Origin: Eonycteris spelaea
Lineage: Eukaryota > Chordata > Mammalia > Chiroptera > Pteropodidae
DNA length: 64,000 nt
Direction of reading: 5' to 3'
NCBI GenBank assembly: GCA_003508835.1
Contig: PUFA01000066.1
Coordinates: 1,488,001-1,552,000 of the forward strand
How positions within the stretch are numbered: the first letter of the stretch is position 1; each line of letters opens with the position of its first letter. Made by a program: the position numbers and the translations under genes. The notes beneath the pieces were generated by a model that was not told where the DNA came from, did no database searches, and was given only the letters and a program-made list of their open reading frames with translations. Shown in pieces: positions 10,606 through 21,109 of this stretch.

Positions 10606-12590
10606 GTGCCAGTCACGTGGTGGGAGCCCTGGACTGTCAGGTGCTATTTATGACCATCCCTCCCTGCTGCCGCCCCTGGCACCACGACCTAAACCCCTGT
10701 GTCTGCCTCCGAGGGCGGTCGTGAGCACGGAGCGAGGTGACGCACGTGGGACCCGGCGCTGGCTGGGGCAAGAGAGCTGAGAGTAACCACACGGTGACCA
10801 TGAAGACAGCTCTGGCTCTAAGCCCCCTGCTGCCCGTTTCTCTGTCTGCAAGCTCCTGAGAGCCTGGACCCCATGCGGGTCAGAGGATGGGTCTGGCTTC
10901 TCGGGAAGGGGCGGCCGGGCCCAGCTCAGGGCCTGCTGCTCCCTCCGGCCTGACCCCACACTCTTCCCAGGCCCCGCTCCCTGGTGAGCCCGGGAGGTTA
11001 GGGCTGAGCAGCTAGCTAGGCCAGGGTTCTGCCATCTGGTCTGTGCACCAACCCCGACACCCTGCCTTGCAGGCTGCTGGGCACACATTGAAGGTCGTGA
11101 CCTGTCAGCATCTACTGGGCACAGCCTTTTTCCTCTCCCCGGTGAGGGGAGGAGAAGGTGCGTCCCAGGGTGAAGCTGGCCCCCTCACTGTAGGATAAAT
11201 GGCACCTGGTCAAAGACATCCACAGCCGCCGTTCCCTAGTGCAGAGTGGATCAGATCACAAGTTGGGATGCATTAGTGGAGCTTGAAATCAGGGCAGAGG
11301 GGTGACCCTGGCATTTAAAGACCAGAATCAAGTAGATTAGAAAACACTGGGTTGCGGGTGTGCATGGAATGCAAGTGCTGTTTGGGGAAAACCCTTCTTC
11401 ATTTTTACATAAATAGACGTGTGTGTGTAGGAGGGTCGTGGTGTGAAATGTGTTTTGTTGCCTTAAAAAGTGTTTGAAAACCTTTGTCTCAAGGCCTTAG
11501 AAGTCACCCCGGGGGTCTGGGCCCTGTTGGTTTGGAAGGAGGCCGGGAGGCCTGGAGAATGAACGAGAGAGGGTGGGAGGGGCCACGGCAGGTGGCACAT
11601 GCTGGGGCAGCGACGAGTCCCTGAGCCCCTACCTCGATTTTGCTCCCTGGTTAAGCTGCTCCGGCCCCTCCTTGTCACTGCTCTGTACCCCATGTCCCTG
11701 CTTTCCCCTCCTCGTAACTGGGGTGCTGGGGAAAAATGCCCCAGGGGGCCCCAAGCCAGGTCTGGCGGAGGTGGGGTGACGCCCCGCTCTCTGGGCGCTC
11801 AGATGGGTTAACCCCGCCGTGCCTGTCTGCGCCTCAGGCTCCCTGGCGGCCTGGCTCTGGTTCCCACACTGGTAACTTGCTGGAGGTGGCACGGCCACCT
11901 TCCCAGAGCCCCAGCCCGTCTCCTGACCACACCCGGGGGCCGGCCCCATGGCGCAGACAAAGCCGTCCCTGTCCTGGTCACCCTGCCACTCCGCCCACCC
12001 CTCAGAAATAAAGGAACTTGAGACCTTGCCTCAGGGCCTGCTTCTGGGGAAACGCAAACTCAGACGTGGAGTAGAGGGCCTGCTTCTGGTCCGGGTCTGC
12101 ATTCTGCGTGATGATGCGCACGTGTCAGCACGCGTGTTCGTAGGTACGATTCTTCCGGAGCTGGTGCAGATTTGCAAGACAGAAAGCCAGGCTGAACCGG
12201 TGTCAGGGGTTTTCTGTGGCGAGGAGGCAAGGATGTGGTCCTCTCATCGTGACCCACAGCGAGGGGGAGGGGACTGCAGGACAAAGGGCATGAAGCCAGA
12301 GACATGGGAGAGCGAAGCGGGGAGGCCACAAGGCGAGTGGAGCGGGGAGGGGAGGGAGAGAGGGGAGGGGAGGACACAAGGGACAGCGAGAGGCTGGGGC
12401 CCGTGGGCGTTTCTGGAGCTGGGAGGAGCAGCCGCCCTGGGTGCTGAGTCAGTAGCCGCCCTGGCTCAGAAACTCACATTGTCCACTCAGCGACCCCCAG
12501 CGCTTAAACACTCCGTTAGAGCAGGAAGCGTGTCCGACAGATCTTTGGGGCCGTTCAATTGTCATTCCATACATGCGAGGCCTGGACATA
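10606..12590. other. GC-rich unique non-coding sequence
   Basis: About 2 kb with no supported gene. A purine-rich GGGGA/GGGAG patch lies at about 12335-12375. The 265-codon plus-strand frame beginning at 11948 is the longest frame outside the simple repeats. It has no recognisable domain, runs through the purine-rich patch and into the CA-rich repeat that follows, and is judged a chance frame. Confidence 0.45.
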
Positions 12591-12598
12591 GGTGCGCG

Positions 12599-12675
12599 CA
12601 AACTTACACTCAAACACACTCACGCACACACACGTACACTCTCCCACACCCGCACACACTCGTACGCTCAGACAC
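12599..12675 (+). repeat. Degenerate CACA/CACTC simple repeat
   Basis: A CA-rich, imperfect microsatellite made of ACAC, ACTC and CACGTAC blocks. It gives open frames on both strands that should not be read as genes. Confidence 0.85.
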
Positions 12676-12938
12676 AGCATGTCAGACGTCATCAGAATGC
12701 CAGGCCATGCCTTGGCCTCTTCACAGAGACCCATGTGACCCCTAACCAGAAGAGGCCCCGCGTCCTGGGGGTGAGCCCTGGCATCCGGCCACCTGTTCTC
12801 CATGGCAACCCAGCCCGATACCTGTTTGTAAGTTGCAAAGCTTCAGGGCTTTTCAACCATCACGTTAATTCATGCAGATCGACTGTTCACTAGTCAGCAA
12901 TCCCACTGCTATGTGAGGCACAGAGTGGGCATCTGCTG

Positions 12939-12986
12939 CGTGTGTGTGTGTTTGTGCGTGTGTGTGCGTGTGTGTGTGTGTGTGTG
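12939..12986 (+). repeat. (TG)n microsatellite
   Basis: About 48 bp of TG dinucleotides with TTTG and GCG interruptions. Confidence 0.95.
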
Positions 12987-13109
12987 AGTTTGGCCACAGC
13001 TAGGATGAGGTTGTGGGTGAAGTGTGGTGAAAAATACGGCCAGTGGTAATTGGCTTACAGTCGTTGATTGCTTTCAGAAGAATTCATGTGGTGTGTTCAC
13101 CCCAAAGAC

Positions 13110-13588
13110 AGATCGATTACATCTGGTGAGTTCCCAGGGTCTCACTGATAACAAGGGGGGAGGGAGCAAGGTGCTTTGCAGGTTTGACTGAAGCTCCCTG
13201 CAGCCCTGAGATGGCTGGTGCAGGAGGGGTCAGCATCCGAGGACAGGACGTGCGAGAGAACCTGAGCGCGTCACCAAACGGTCTGCGGTGAGTGGCAGTG
13301 ACCAGGACGCTGAGGAGCCGGGACTCCATGTGGCAGAACTCCAGGCCCTGTCGTCCCCTCTCTGGGTGAGGGACACAGTGGGCTGTGGGGCTGGGAGAAG
13401 GAGGGGAGACGGGCGGAGGAGACATGGCTGAATTTGGTTCCTCCATCTGTAGCAGGGTCTCAAACCCCAGTGCAAGAAACAAAAGCAGTGAAGGGGCCAG
13501 ACCCAAGCAGCCGCAGCCAGCCCTTCCTGAGGGACAGTCGTCTGCCTGCCAGGCGGGGTCCCAGCAGGGGCTGGGTATTGACTCCGCC
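13110..13588. other. Unique non-coding sequence
   Basis: Overlapping minus-strand frames of 157 and 183 codons cross this interval. Both continue into neighbouring sequence, including the MIR at 13590-13700, and neither shows a domain or conserved-looking motif. Confidence 0.4.
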
Positions 13589-13589
13589 A

Positions 13590-13705
13590 AACCCCCAGCT
13601 CTGTGGGGAGGTTTATTACAGTTTCCGTTGTCGAAGGGGAAACACCGGGGAGGGAAAGGGGCTCACCCAGGTCACACGGCTGGCGGGCAGCATGTGGACA
13701 ACACA
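13590..13705 (-). repeat. MIR SINE fragment
   Basis: 'aggtttattacagtttccgt', 'gggaaaggggctcacccagg' and 'tcacacggctggcgggcag' follow the MIR core in reverse complement. Diverged. Confidence 0.6.
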
Positions 13706-14009
13706 GAACAGGGCTCGGTTGGCAGATCCTGGGCAATGGGGAGGGGTGGAGACTGCGGCTAACTGCAGAGCACAGTCGCAAGGGGTAGCCTGGAAGTCAT
13801 GCCACCAGGAGACAATGCTACTGTGAGACGACAAGGGCCCAAGGTGGCCCCGTCTCCTGAGACCTTGAGAGAGTCAGGGAATCAGATTCTCCAGTGAAAT
13901 CCCAAGATTCTAAAATGTTGATATTGGTTCATATTTTTCAAAAACACCAAGAGGGACAAATGAGACATAGAGGCTGGTGTTGGGCCACACGTCCACAGGG
14001 TGACCCACT
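13706..14009. other. Unique non-coding sequence
   Basis: Nothing recognisable in this interval. Confidence 0.35.
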
Positions 14010-14110
14010 GACCCACAGAGGGAGTATCGAGGGTGTGACTGGCACTGGGCTGGGCGGTGTGGGGGTTACAGACACAAGTGAGACGAGGCTTTTCCCTGCA
14101 AGGACTTAGA
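14010..14110 (-). repeat. Probable L2 LINE 3' fragment
   Basis: 'ggcactgggctgggcggtgt' followed by 'gggggttacagacacaagtg' and 'cttttccctgcaaggactta' resembles the reverse complement of an L2 3' region. Short, so moderate confidence. Confidence 0.45.
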
Positions 14111-14949
14111 CCCCCACCCCCAGCAGGTCAGTCATGTTCAGGGGTGACTGCCACTGAGCTAATTCTGTGTAGTCTGCAGCGTTCAGAGGGTGGCCAAGGA
14201 AAGCGCTCTGGGTGAAGGGGGGTGGGACTCAGGGCTACAGGGATGTGACAGGACATGGCCCCGGCTGGACACGGCTCATTTCTGGAGTGGAGAGTGAGGT
14301 CCGTTTTCCCGGAGTTGCCCTGGCTACTGAAAGGCCAGGCACTGGTATTTCTGCGTGGCCTCCCCTGGCTGGTGACAGGGCTCGTCCTGCGGGCCAGACC
14401 GCCCTCCGCCCCTGCGTGAGTCCCCTGAGCCCCAGGCCCGTGGCGTTCGCCTCTGTCTCCCCACTTCTTGCAAAGCTCCCAGCCCCACCAGGCCAGGGCA
14501 GTGGCAGATTTGGGACATTGCCCTCCTGCCCCTGTGTGGGCAGAGCTGACCCTTGAAGAGGCCAGGACAGAAGCCCCAAATAAGTATCTCCCTCACAATG
14601 GCCAGATCTCCTTAGACGGTCACTTCTGAAGAACGCCAGGTGGCAGGAGCCAGATGTTGGCGTCTGCCCTGCTCCCATACGCTCCCTGGGACCAAAGCAA
14701 TCGTCTTTCGTGGGCTCTGAGGCGGGACAAGTGGCCGCTGTCCTCTAATTCGGGGTGCGTGCTAACCCCTGGCGGCCTGCAGGGCTCCATAAACGTCCAT
14801 GAAATCAGCTTGTGCACTCTGTCGCTCCCTGCGGACTGTGAGGGTCCCCCGAGGCCAAGGAGGAGCCCCCAGCCCCAATCTGCTGCCCACGTCTGAGAAC
14901 AGCCGAGAACAGCCGCCAGAAGCAAACGCCAGACAGCCGGGACTCCTGG
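14111..14949. other. GC-rich unique non-coding sequence
   Basis: No supported gene. A direct duplication of 'gagaacagcc' occurs at about 14896-14915. Minus-strand frames of 133-147 codons lack any recognisable domain. Confidence 0.4.
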
Positions 14950-15310
14950 CAGCCGCTCAATCCGGCGGAGTGTTTCTTGCAAATCACTTCTCACCGCCGA
15001 GATCCAGGCAGGACTCCGCACGTCCCCGGCGTCTGCGATCTGCGGGGTGTCAGCCGCCTGGGCGCATCTGGGGGCAGGCTGCTCACCCGTGGGTGGGAGA
15101 CGCTTTGGAAGACGTGGCCGCCCTGATCAGCCGGGGTCTCCCCTTCTGCTTCTCCTCCCTTATGAAAAATGGTTATGGCCGGAGGGACGTGGCGCCCGCG
15201 CCCTCTCGCGCATCCCCGGGAGCCCCGGGTGTCAGGGGTGACTGAAGCGCCGGTTCCGTCCCCATCCCGACAGAGTGTTGTCTGAGGCCGTGCGCGGGGG
15301 CACAAGGCAG
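14950..15310. promoter_or_regulatory. Small CpG-dense patch, possible weak CpG island
   Basis: By hand count this stretch holds roughly 35 CpG dinucleotides in about 360 bp in a window where CpG is otherwise sparse. An AT-rich patch ('cttatgaaaaatggttatgg') interrupts it. No exon or transcription start could be identified, so a promoter role is only possible. GC-rich old sequence with chance CpG retention is the alternative. Confidence 0.35.
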
Positions 15311-16560
15311 GGCCGGTGTGGGGACAGGACTGAAGGATGCCGGACAGCAGGGTGCAGGTCACGTGCCGGGGGCCGGGAGCACAGGAGGAAACATCAGTGC
15401 TGGAGAGAAGGAGGGGCAGGGGCGCTCGTGCCAGGGCCTGAGACTGGTCCCTGACAGTCCTCAAGTGGCTGCACAGAGCCTGCCCCGTTGCATTCAGCTC
15501 CCCCGCCCCCAGACCCACCACCATGGAGACCTCTGGGGAGGGGATCTGCCTCCCGGGAACCTGCTGGTCTCTGTCACTTTGTCTCCCTTTGGTCATTGTA
15601 AAGATGGATGCTCACAGCCCCACTGGTGGCCCATTGGCATCTCCTGCTCACTGTCCTCTCTGTTCTTGGTGTCTGTGCAGCAGTGACAGCCCGGGCTGCC
15701 TCCCAGGGCTGAGGTCCACCTCCCGCAGAGAGCTCACCACAGCTGGCACCACCAGGGTCCTGGGCAGAGCAGGGACAGGGGGGAGGGGCCAATGAGCTCT
15801 CATCTCTGCCTCTTCCCTGTGTTCCCACCTCCTTGTCTCTTGGACTCTCTGCCCGAATCCTGATGACTCTGAAAGCCCCGGTGACATCCCACCCCCTGTG
15901 CGCATGATGCTGCAGCCCAGCCGCCAAGGCCAGGGCGCCTCACTCAGCTCTGCTGTCTCTGCTGATGCCCTACCTCCAGCCCTTCTCTCTCCCTCCCCGC
16001 GTCCTGTGGGAATGTGGGCTCGTCCCAGAGAAAGCCACAGAGGCCACCACGCAGTGCACCCACCCCCTCACTCCACCTCTGCAAAGACCCCGCCCGTCTG
16101 TTTCTGGCTCCTGTCGCTTCCGCAGTAAACACCGCCCCGTGCTTTGGGTGACATACTGGCCTCTTTTTACAGCGCCGATCTGTGCGAAAGGGGCCAGATC
16201 GGGGATGGGCAGTGCTGTGGAGCCTGAACAGCTGGGCTGTTGGGATCCCTGCCTCCCCGCTTGTGTAAGGGCTCCTCAGGGACCCTTCTAGGGGGTGGGT
16301 GTGGGAAGGGAGAGGACAGGCTAAACAGAGAGCAGGGAGGGGCAGGCGGCAGGGGTAATTACAGTTTCTTGTCGAGTTGCCCGGCTGCTGTTACATCCCT
16401 TGTCTATCTGAAAATGTAGGTCCAGGCTCCAGGAAAACCGATGTGCCACCGCCCACTGCACTTATCTTCCAGTTACAGCCTTTACCTGTTGATCTGGACA
16501 TCCTGGTCGACTCACATCACTTTTTTGAATTTCATGTGATCTGCTGGACTTTTCCGCCCA
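15311..16560. other. GC-rich unique non-coding sequence
   Basis: No gene or repeat was recognised with confidence. Frames of up to 122 codons show no domain. The 201-codon minus-strand frame at 14991-15596 starts here and continues into the CpG patch, and is considered a chance frame. Confidence 0.4.
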
Positions 16561-16564
16561 GCGA

Positions 16565-16800
16565 TGGACTGAACACATGCTAGGTCCAGGCACTGTGCTG
16601 AGTGCACTAACTCATTTGACCCTCTCTGCAGCCCTATGAGGTGGGTGCTATTAGCATCTCCATTCTATAATGAGGAAACAATCACAGAGAGGTTAACTCA
16701 GAGGCCAAGGTTACCCAGCTAATAAAGGGTAGAGCTGGGATTTGAACCCAGGGAGCCTGGCTCAGAGTCTATACGGTCCTAACCACTCTTCTGTGTAGCC
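16565..16800 (-). repeat. MIR SINE, nearly full length
   Basis: The whole MIR is readable in reverse complement: 'aggcactgtgctgagtgcac', 'taactcatttgaccctctct', 'ccctatgaggtgggtgctat', 'gaggaaacaatcacagagag', 'gctgggatttgaacccaggg' and 'ctaaccactcttctgtgtag'. The last segment is the start of the tRNA-derived head. This is the best MIR copy in the window. Confidence 0.93.
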
Positions 16801-16889
16801 CCTGAAGTAAGGTCCAGCTGCAATTACAAGGGGTTTTTGTCTGGGGCAGGTAGGAGGATGTTTCTCCACGGGTCCTACAGGGCCCCTGT

Positions 16890-17175
16890 GAAGGGTGGGT
16901 GGGCTGTGACTCAGATTCCACGCCTCTGTTGTCTCTGCCTAGAGCCCCCTCCATGACCACTCCCACGATCCGCTCCTTCTCCTTCTTCAGGCCCAGGTTA
17001 AATGTCCCCTCCTCATTCCCTGAGTCCCACGTCCATCGCTTCAGCCTGGTTAAATGTCTTCCCTGCATGTTTCGTCTCTGACAGCGTCTCAAGCGCGGCT
17101 TTGATTTCCTGCTCCCTGTCTGTCACCTACCACAAGAGCAAGGTCTGGGGGGCAGGACTGGGATCCCGGCTGCAT
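16890..17175 (+). repeat. Probable L2 LINE fragment
   Basis: 'caggcccaggttaaatgtcc' followed by 'cctcctcattccctgagtcc', 'ggttaaatgtcttccctgca' and 'ccacaagagcaaggtctggg' follows the plus-strand layout of the L2 3' coding region. There is also an internal repeat of the 'ggttaaatgt' phrase. Confidence 0.45.
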
Positions 17176-18050
17176 CCCCAGCCCTGGAGCTGTGCCCGAT
17201 GGCGCATGTGCGCGACAAGACCTGTTGGATGCACACGGCGCACTGGCCGCTGGAGGGCGCTGGAGGGATCGCCAAGATGGCCCAATCCACTGCTCACCTG
17301 AGAGGAAGTGGAGGGGGTGCCCCGGAAGCTGTGCCCCCACCCGCCTGGCTGCAGTGCCACACGGGGCACCCGTCAGGACACACAGGACACGAGCCGTCGT
17401 GGAGCCTGTTGACCTTGCAGCAAGAGCGAGCCGTCTGTGCCCAAGGCTGAGCTCAGTTTCCAGAATCTAGTCCACGTGGACGCCCCAATCAGCAAACCGC
17501 AGCCCCGCACCCCTGGGGCGGACAGAGAGCGGAGGTGGCAGTGTGGAAGGACCCGCCACACACCCCTGCGTGTCGGGGAACAGAACACACACGGGGGGCG
17601 CCGCTCGCCCACCCCAGCCAGGATGGCGCTCCCGTCCGCCCAGTTCCTCGCCTTCTCTCTCCTGGAAGGAATCCTGACGTTTCTACACTGTTTCTTTTCT
17701 TTCTGAGAGCGATGGGCACAGGCTGCCGTGGAAGACAAACTTGGACGATTCGCTTCCCTTGTCACATCCTGAGCTCAAACCAGGCGGCCTCCTTAGGCGT
17801 TGACAGTCGATTTTGTCAAAAGTGTCCCAGTCACCTAAGGAAGTTGTCCCCCTAGGAGAGGAATGTGGGGTTTGTACCCATGAAATGTTGGTGGGGGCGT
17901 TTCTTTTCTAGAACCTAATGGAGCCTCTCAGCCTACCTGTCATTGCAGAGGCGGCTGGAGACGGTGCGGTGTGAGGAACGCGGGTCGAGTCTCGGGCAGT
18001 GGAGACAGGCAGCGACGTGGGTGAAGCTCCATCCTCAGGAGCAGCTGGTG
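17176..18050. other. GC-rich unique non-coding sequence
   Basis: No supported gene, RNA or repeat. Confidence 0.4.
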
Positions 18051-18054
18051 CAGC

Positions 18055-18235
18055 AGGACCCTCCGGGACTGGAGTCTGAGGCTGCAGGACCTGGTGCTCT
18101 GGCTGCTCAGCTGGGTGACCTCGGGGAGTTGGGCTGGGTCCCCATTTCCTCATCTTTGCAGCGAGAATGACCCTGTCCTGCACCTCTCAGGATTGTTGGG
18201 GACCCACCCGAAGTGACGCAGCACATAGAGCTGCT
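18055..18235 (+). repeat. MIR SINE
   Basis: 'ctgctcagctgggtgacctc', 'ccccatttcctcatctttgc', 'agcgagaatgaccctgtcct' and 'ctctcaggattgttggggac' follow the MIR sense strand through the core and into the 3' part. Confidence 0.75.
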
Positions 18236-18239
18236 CCAC

Positions 18240-20770
18240 GCCTGCAAATCAGTCCAAAATCTGACATTGAGATTCCAGTTCATGATACATTTTCACATCT
18301 TTTTCTTGTCCATGATGCAAATGCAGATTCTTCTACAGTGACACTGGTACATTACTATTTACGATATTTAGATTTCACAAATTTTCTCTAATAGCCTTTT
18401 TCTGTTCGCCAATTCCATTCGAGATACCAAATTAGATACACTGTGTTTTTCACACTTTCTTGGACATGAATCAAAGTTATAGAAATACATTTCATATCAC
18501 GGGATAATAAACATGTTTAAAGAATCTGAAACAAAATATTAAGAACACAATACTTATTTTTACCAACTGGAATGCACTCTCGTGCTTCTCTTTTGTTATA
18601 TTCTTTCTCATCCCATTCCATCTCATCCCATCCCATCCCAACATAAAAACACTCTTCAAATGTGATAAACTTAACGACCCACAAATGGGTCAGTACCTGC
18701 AGTTTAAAAGCTCATTTTGCTGTAAGGATGTTCTATCCCATTGCTATTCCGCAGTGGGTGCCCATTCTGTTTATTTATCTCCTGGGCTCACTGTGAACTC
18801 CCTGCCCTGCAGGAAGGTGTCTGTGTTCTTCCTCCGACCTCCATTCTGGGCGCTGTGCCTGCCATCTGTGCCCTGATGGCTTGATGAGCATGTCCTCTCT
18901 ATTTTCTTACATTTGTCCTATCTGTCTATTTCTGCAGCGTTGCATGCCTGCTAAGCAGCATCCCCTTTCTTGGGAGACATGGCTGGTCAGTAATGGAATA
19001 TTTGCAGGCACCAGTGCTCAGAACTAACTGGTTTAGCATGCCTGTCATGAGCCTCGCCCTGGCAATGGTGCCAGGGGCTGGGGTGGGTCCCCCACTGGAG
19101 TTCCAGGCATTTCAAGTTCGATTTGCACGCAACCCCAGTGATTGGAAATGCTCTGGTGTTTTCAATTGTCACAGGATTTGGGTAAAGATAAATGTCCTTC
19201 AGGGCCTGGGACAGTCCCTTATAATGAATTGCCTTGTACGAAATGCCAACAGTGACCCTTGTTGAGACACTCTGACCAAGACCAATCTGAGATTAGAAAT
19301 AGAGAGGATGACAAGAGTGTCTGTTTCTTACTGTGTAAGCTTCTTTTTTTTCCCCAAATACTAGTCAGTGATGTTTACAGCCAGGGAGGCTGGCCCTGGG
19401 ACAACTGGTGGGCATATTTCAAAGAACTGCCTGGCCCTGGCCCGCCAGGTTAAGCTGCAGGAGCTTAACAGATTTGTTCCAACAGCTCCAAGCTCCCCAG
19501 GCACTTGGAGGAAGGAATGTGCTGGGGGTTTTAATTACCATGGGGAGAGGGAGCCACGCTCCTTTTGGGGAAATCTGCTGTGGTCACACCCTAGCATGCC
19601 TTTCTAATCACTGCCCAACCACAAGGAATGCATGTGCGCCTCCCCCCCCCGCCCCCGCCCCCCCAGCCTCTCCGCACCCCCCCACCACCCCCGCTCCACT
19701 TTGAGTTCAGAAGTGGGAGAACCTTCTCTTTCTTCCACCTCATGTAGAGCCTTAACCTTCTACTGGCCATGACTCATTCTCTGTTTATCAGAGGTTATAG
19801 CAGGCACGTTAAAATACATCCGCCAGGCCCCTAAGGAGATGGAAGAGTTACAGAGAGCTTTGAATCCAGTGGAACTGCTGCTCACTGCCCTAAGATACAC
19901 ATTCTTTCTCTTTGTTAAGGAATTAAGGCGTCGTACTTTAATCTTTAACAACAGGTAAATGAGACTGATCTCTCTATGGAGATAGAACCCAGAGGGAAAG
20001 AACCAGTTTTACAGTTCCAGCATCTGGGGCAATATTTCCACAGTTCCTTTTGTTGGTATAATATGTTATACTTTGCAAAGGTATGTTCTCATGCACACGT
20101 TTATTGAATGCGTGCAAGGTATTTATATGTCACACATATTTATAATTCTTTTCCCCATCAAATTAAAAAAAAAAATGCCTGCGCATCTTCAGTTGTACAT
20201 ACTTTCTGTTAAGTGCGATAGACTCACATGCGCATCCTTTCCTTATCTCGTATTTCATTCTTTTCTTTCTTAATAGCATGTGTTTAGCGCTATGAACCAG
20301 TTCTTCTTCTACCCCCTTTCATTCGTAAACATGTGGCTGTGGGTGACCATTGCTTTTGTCCACCCAATATTTGTTTCTCCTCCTAATAGCACTGCCCTAA
20401 TTTTATTCCTGGCAAAGGATCTCACCCCTCTTCAATCCAGGTGGGAGAACTGACTGTTAGCCTCCAGCTCTAGATTTGGCCTTGACAATGGGTACATTCT
20501 CCCTCTCTATCCTTATCCCTGCTTCCTTACGTCAGAGAGATTCCTGGATGGCCAGTGAAACTCAGTGCCAGACTTGCTTTAATGTACTGAGAAGAACACC
20601 TCTTCATAGGACTTGTTTTTGTGAGGATGTGAGCAGGGCCACAGAGCAGAGATGTCTGTTCTGTTTGTGTGTGAAGTCAGTGTGGGGGAAAACAGTTCCA
20701 AATTAGAGAGAAATGGAGCCTTGTAGATATGATTTGAGCTCCTGGATTCAGCCATGCCTGAAACTGTTGC
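18240..20770. other. Unique non-coding sequence, AT-richer
   Basis: About 2.5 kb with no gene. It contains a small (ATCCC)n patch at about 18608-18640, an extremely C-rich tract at about 19641-19696 and an A run near 20164-20175. The stretch 19380-19560 is unique, non-repetitive and rich in possible factor sites, but nothing decides its function. Confidence 0.45.
19641..19696 (+). repeat. C-rich low-complexity tract
   Basis: Runs of 10, 5 and 8 C separated by single G or A residues, then further CCACC blocks. On the minus strand these are G runs compatible with G-quadruplex folding. Confidence 0.9.
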
Positions 20771-20777
20771 CCTACGG

Positions 20778-21009
20778 CAGGGTTTTTGGGATTTTTTGTT
20801 TTTTGTTTTTAATCACGGAAATATCGAAGATTTGGAGATTAGATAATTGTCGTGAGGGGCTGTCCTGTGCATTCTAGGGTGCTTAATAACCCACTAGTAG
20901 CATGCTTCCCACCCCTTCCTTCCTCCCACCTCCCACGACAGCACAAAATATCTCCAGATTTTGCCAAAAGTCCTTGGTGGGACAAAATTACCATCATTAA
21001 GAAACACTG
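20778..21009 (-). mobile_element. MER20 hAT-Charlie non-autonomous DNA transposon
   Basis: The element starts with 'cagggtttttggga' and ends with 'aagaaacactg', imperfect hAT terminal repeats. Internally 'aggggctgtcctgtgcattc' is diagnostic of MER20 read as its reverse complement. The length of about 232 bp is close to the family's usual length of roughly 220 bp. No transposase is encoded. An 8-bp target duplication is not convincing. Confidence 0.8.
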
Positions 21010-21060
21010 CCTTAGACTGCTCTTAAGTTTTGTGGGTCAATAAATGTCGTTTTTTGCTTA

Positions 21061-21107
21061 TTCTTGTTTGAGTTGGGTTTCTGTTCTTGTTTGAGTTGGA
21101 GCTTTCT
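21061..21107 (+). repeat. 23-bp tandem duplication
   Basis: 'ttcttgtttgagttggg' and 'ttcttgtttgagttgga' start at 21061 and 21084, giving two copies of an about 23-bp unit just downstream of the MER20. Confidence 0.85.
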
Positions 21108-21109
21108 GC

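Noticed and set aside
11948..12745. 265-codon plus-strand open frame, longest outside the simple repeats
   Set aside because: No recognisable domain, runs through a purine-rich patch and a CA-rich microsatellite, and other frames overlap it on both strands. Chance frame in GC-rich DNA.
14991..15596. 201-codon minus-strand open frame over the CpG-dense patch
   Set aside because: GC-rich sequence has few stop codons. The protein is Pro/Arg/Ser-rich without a domain.
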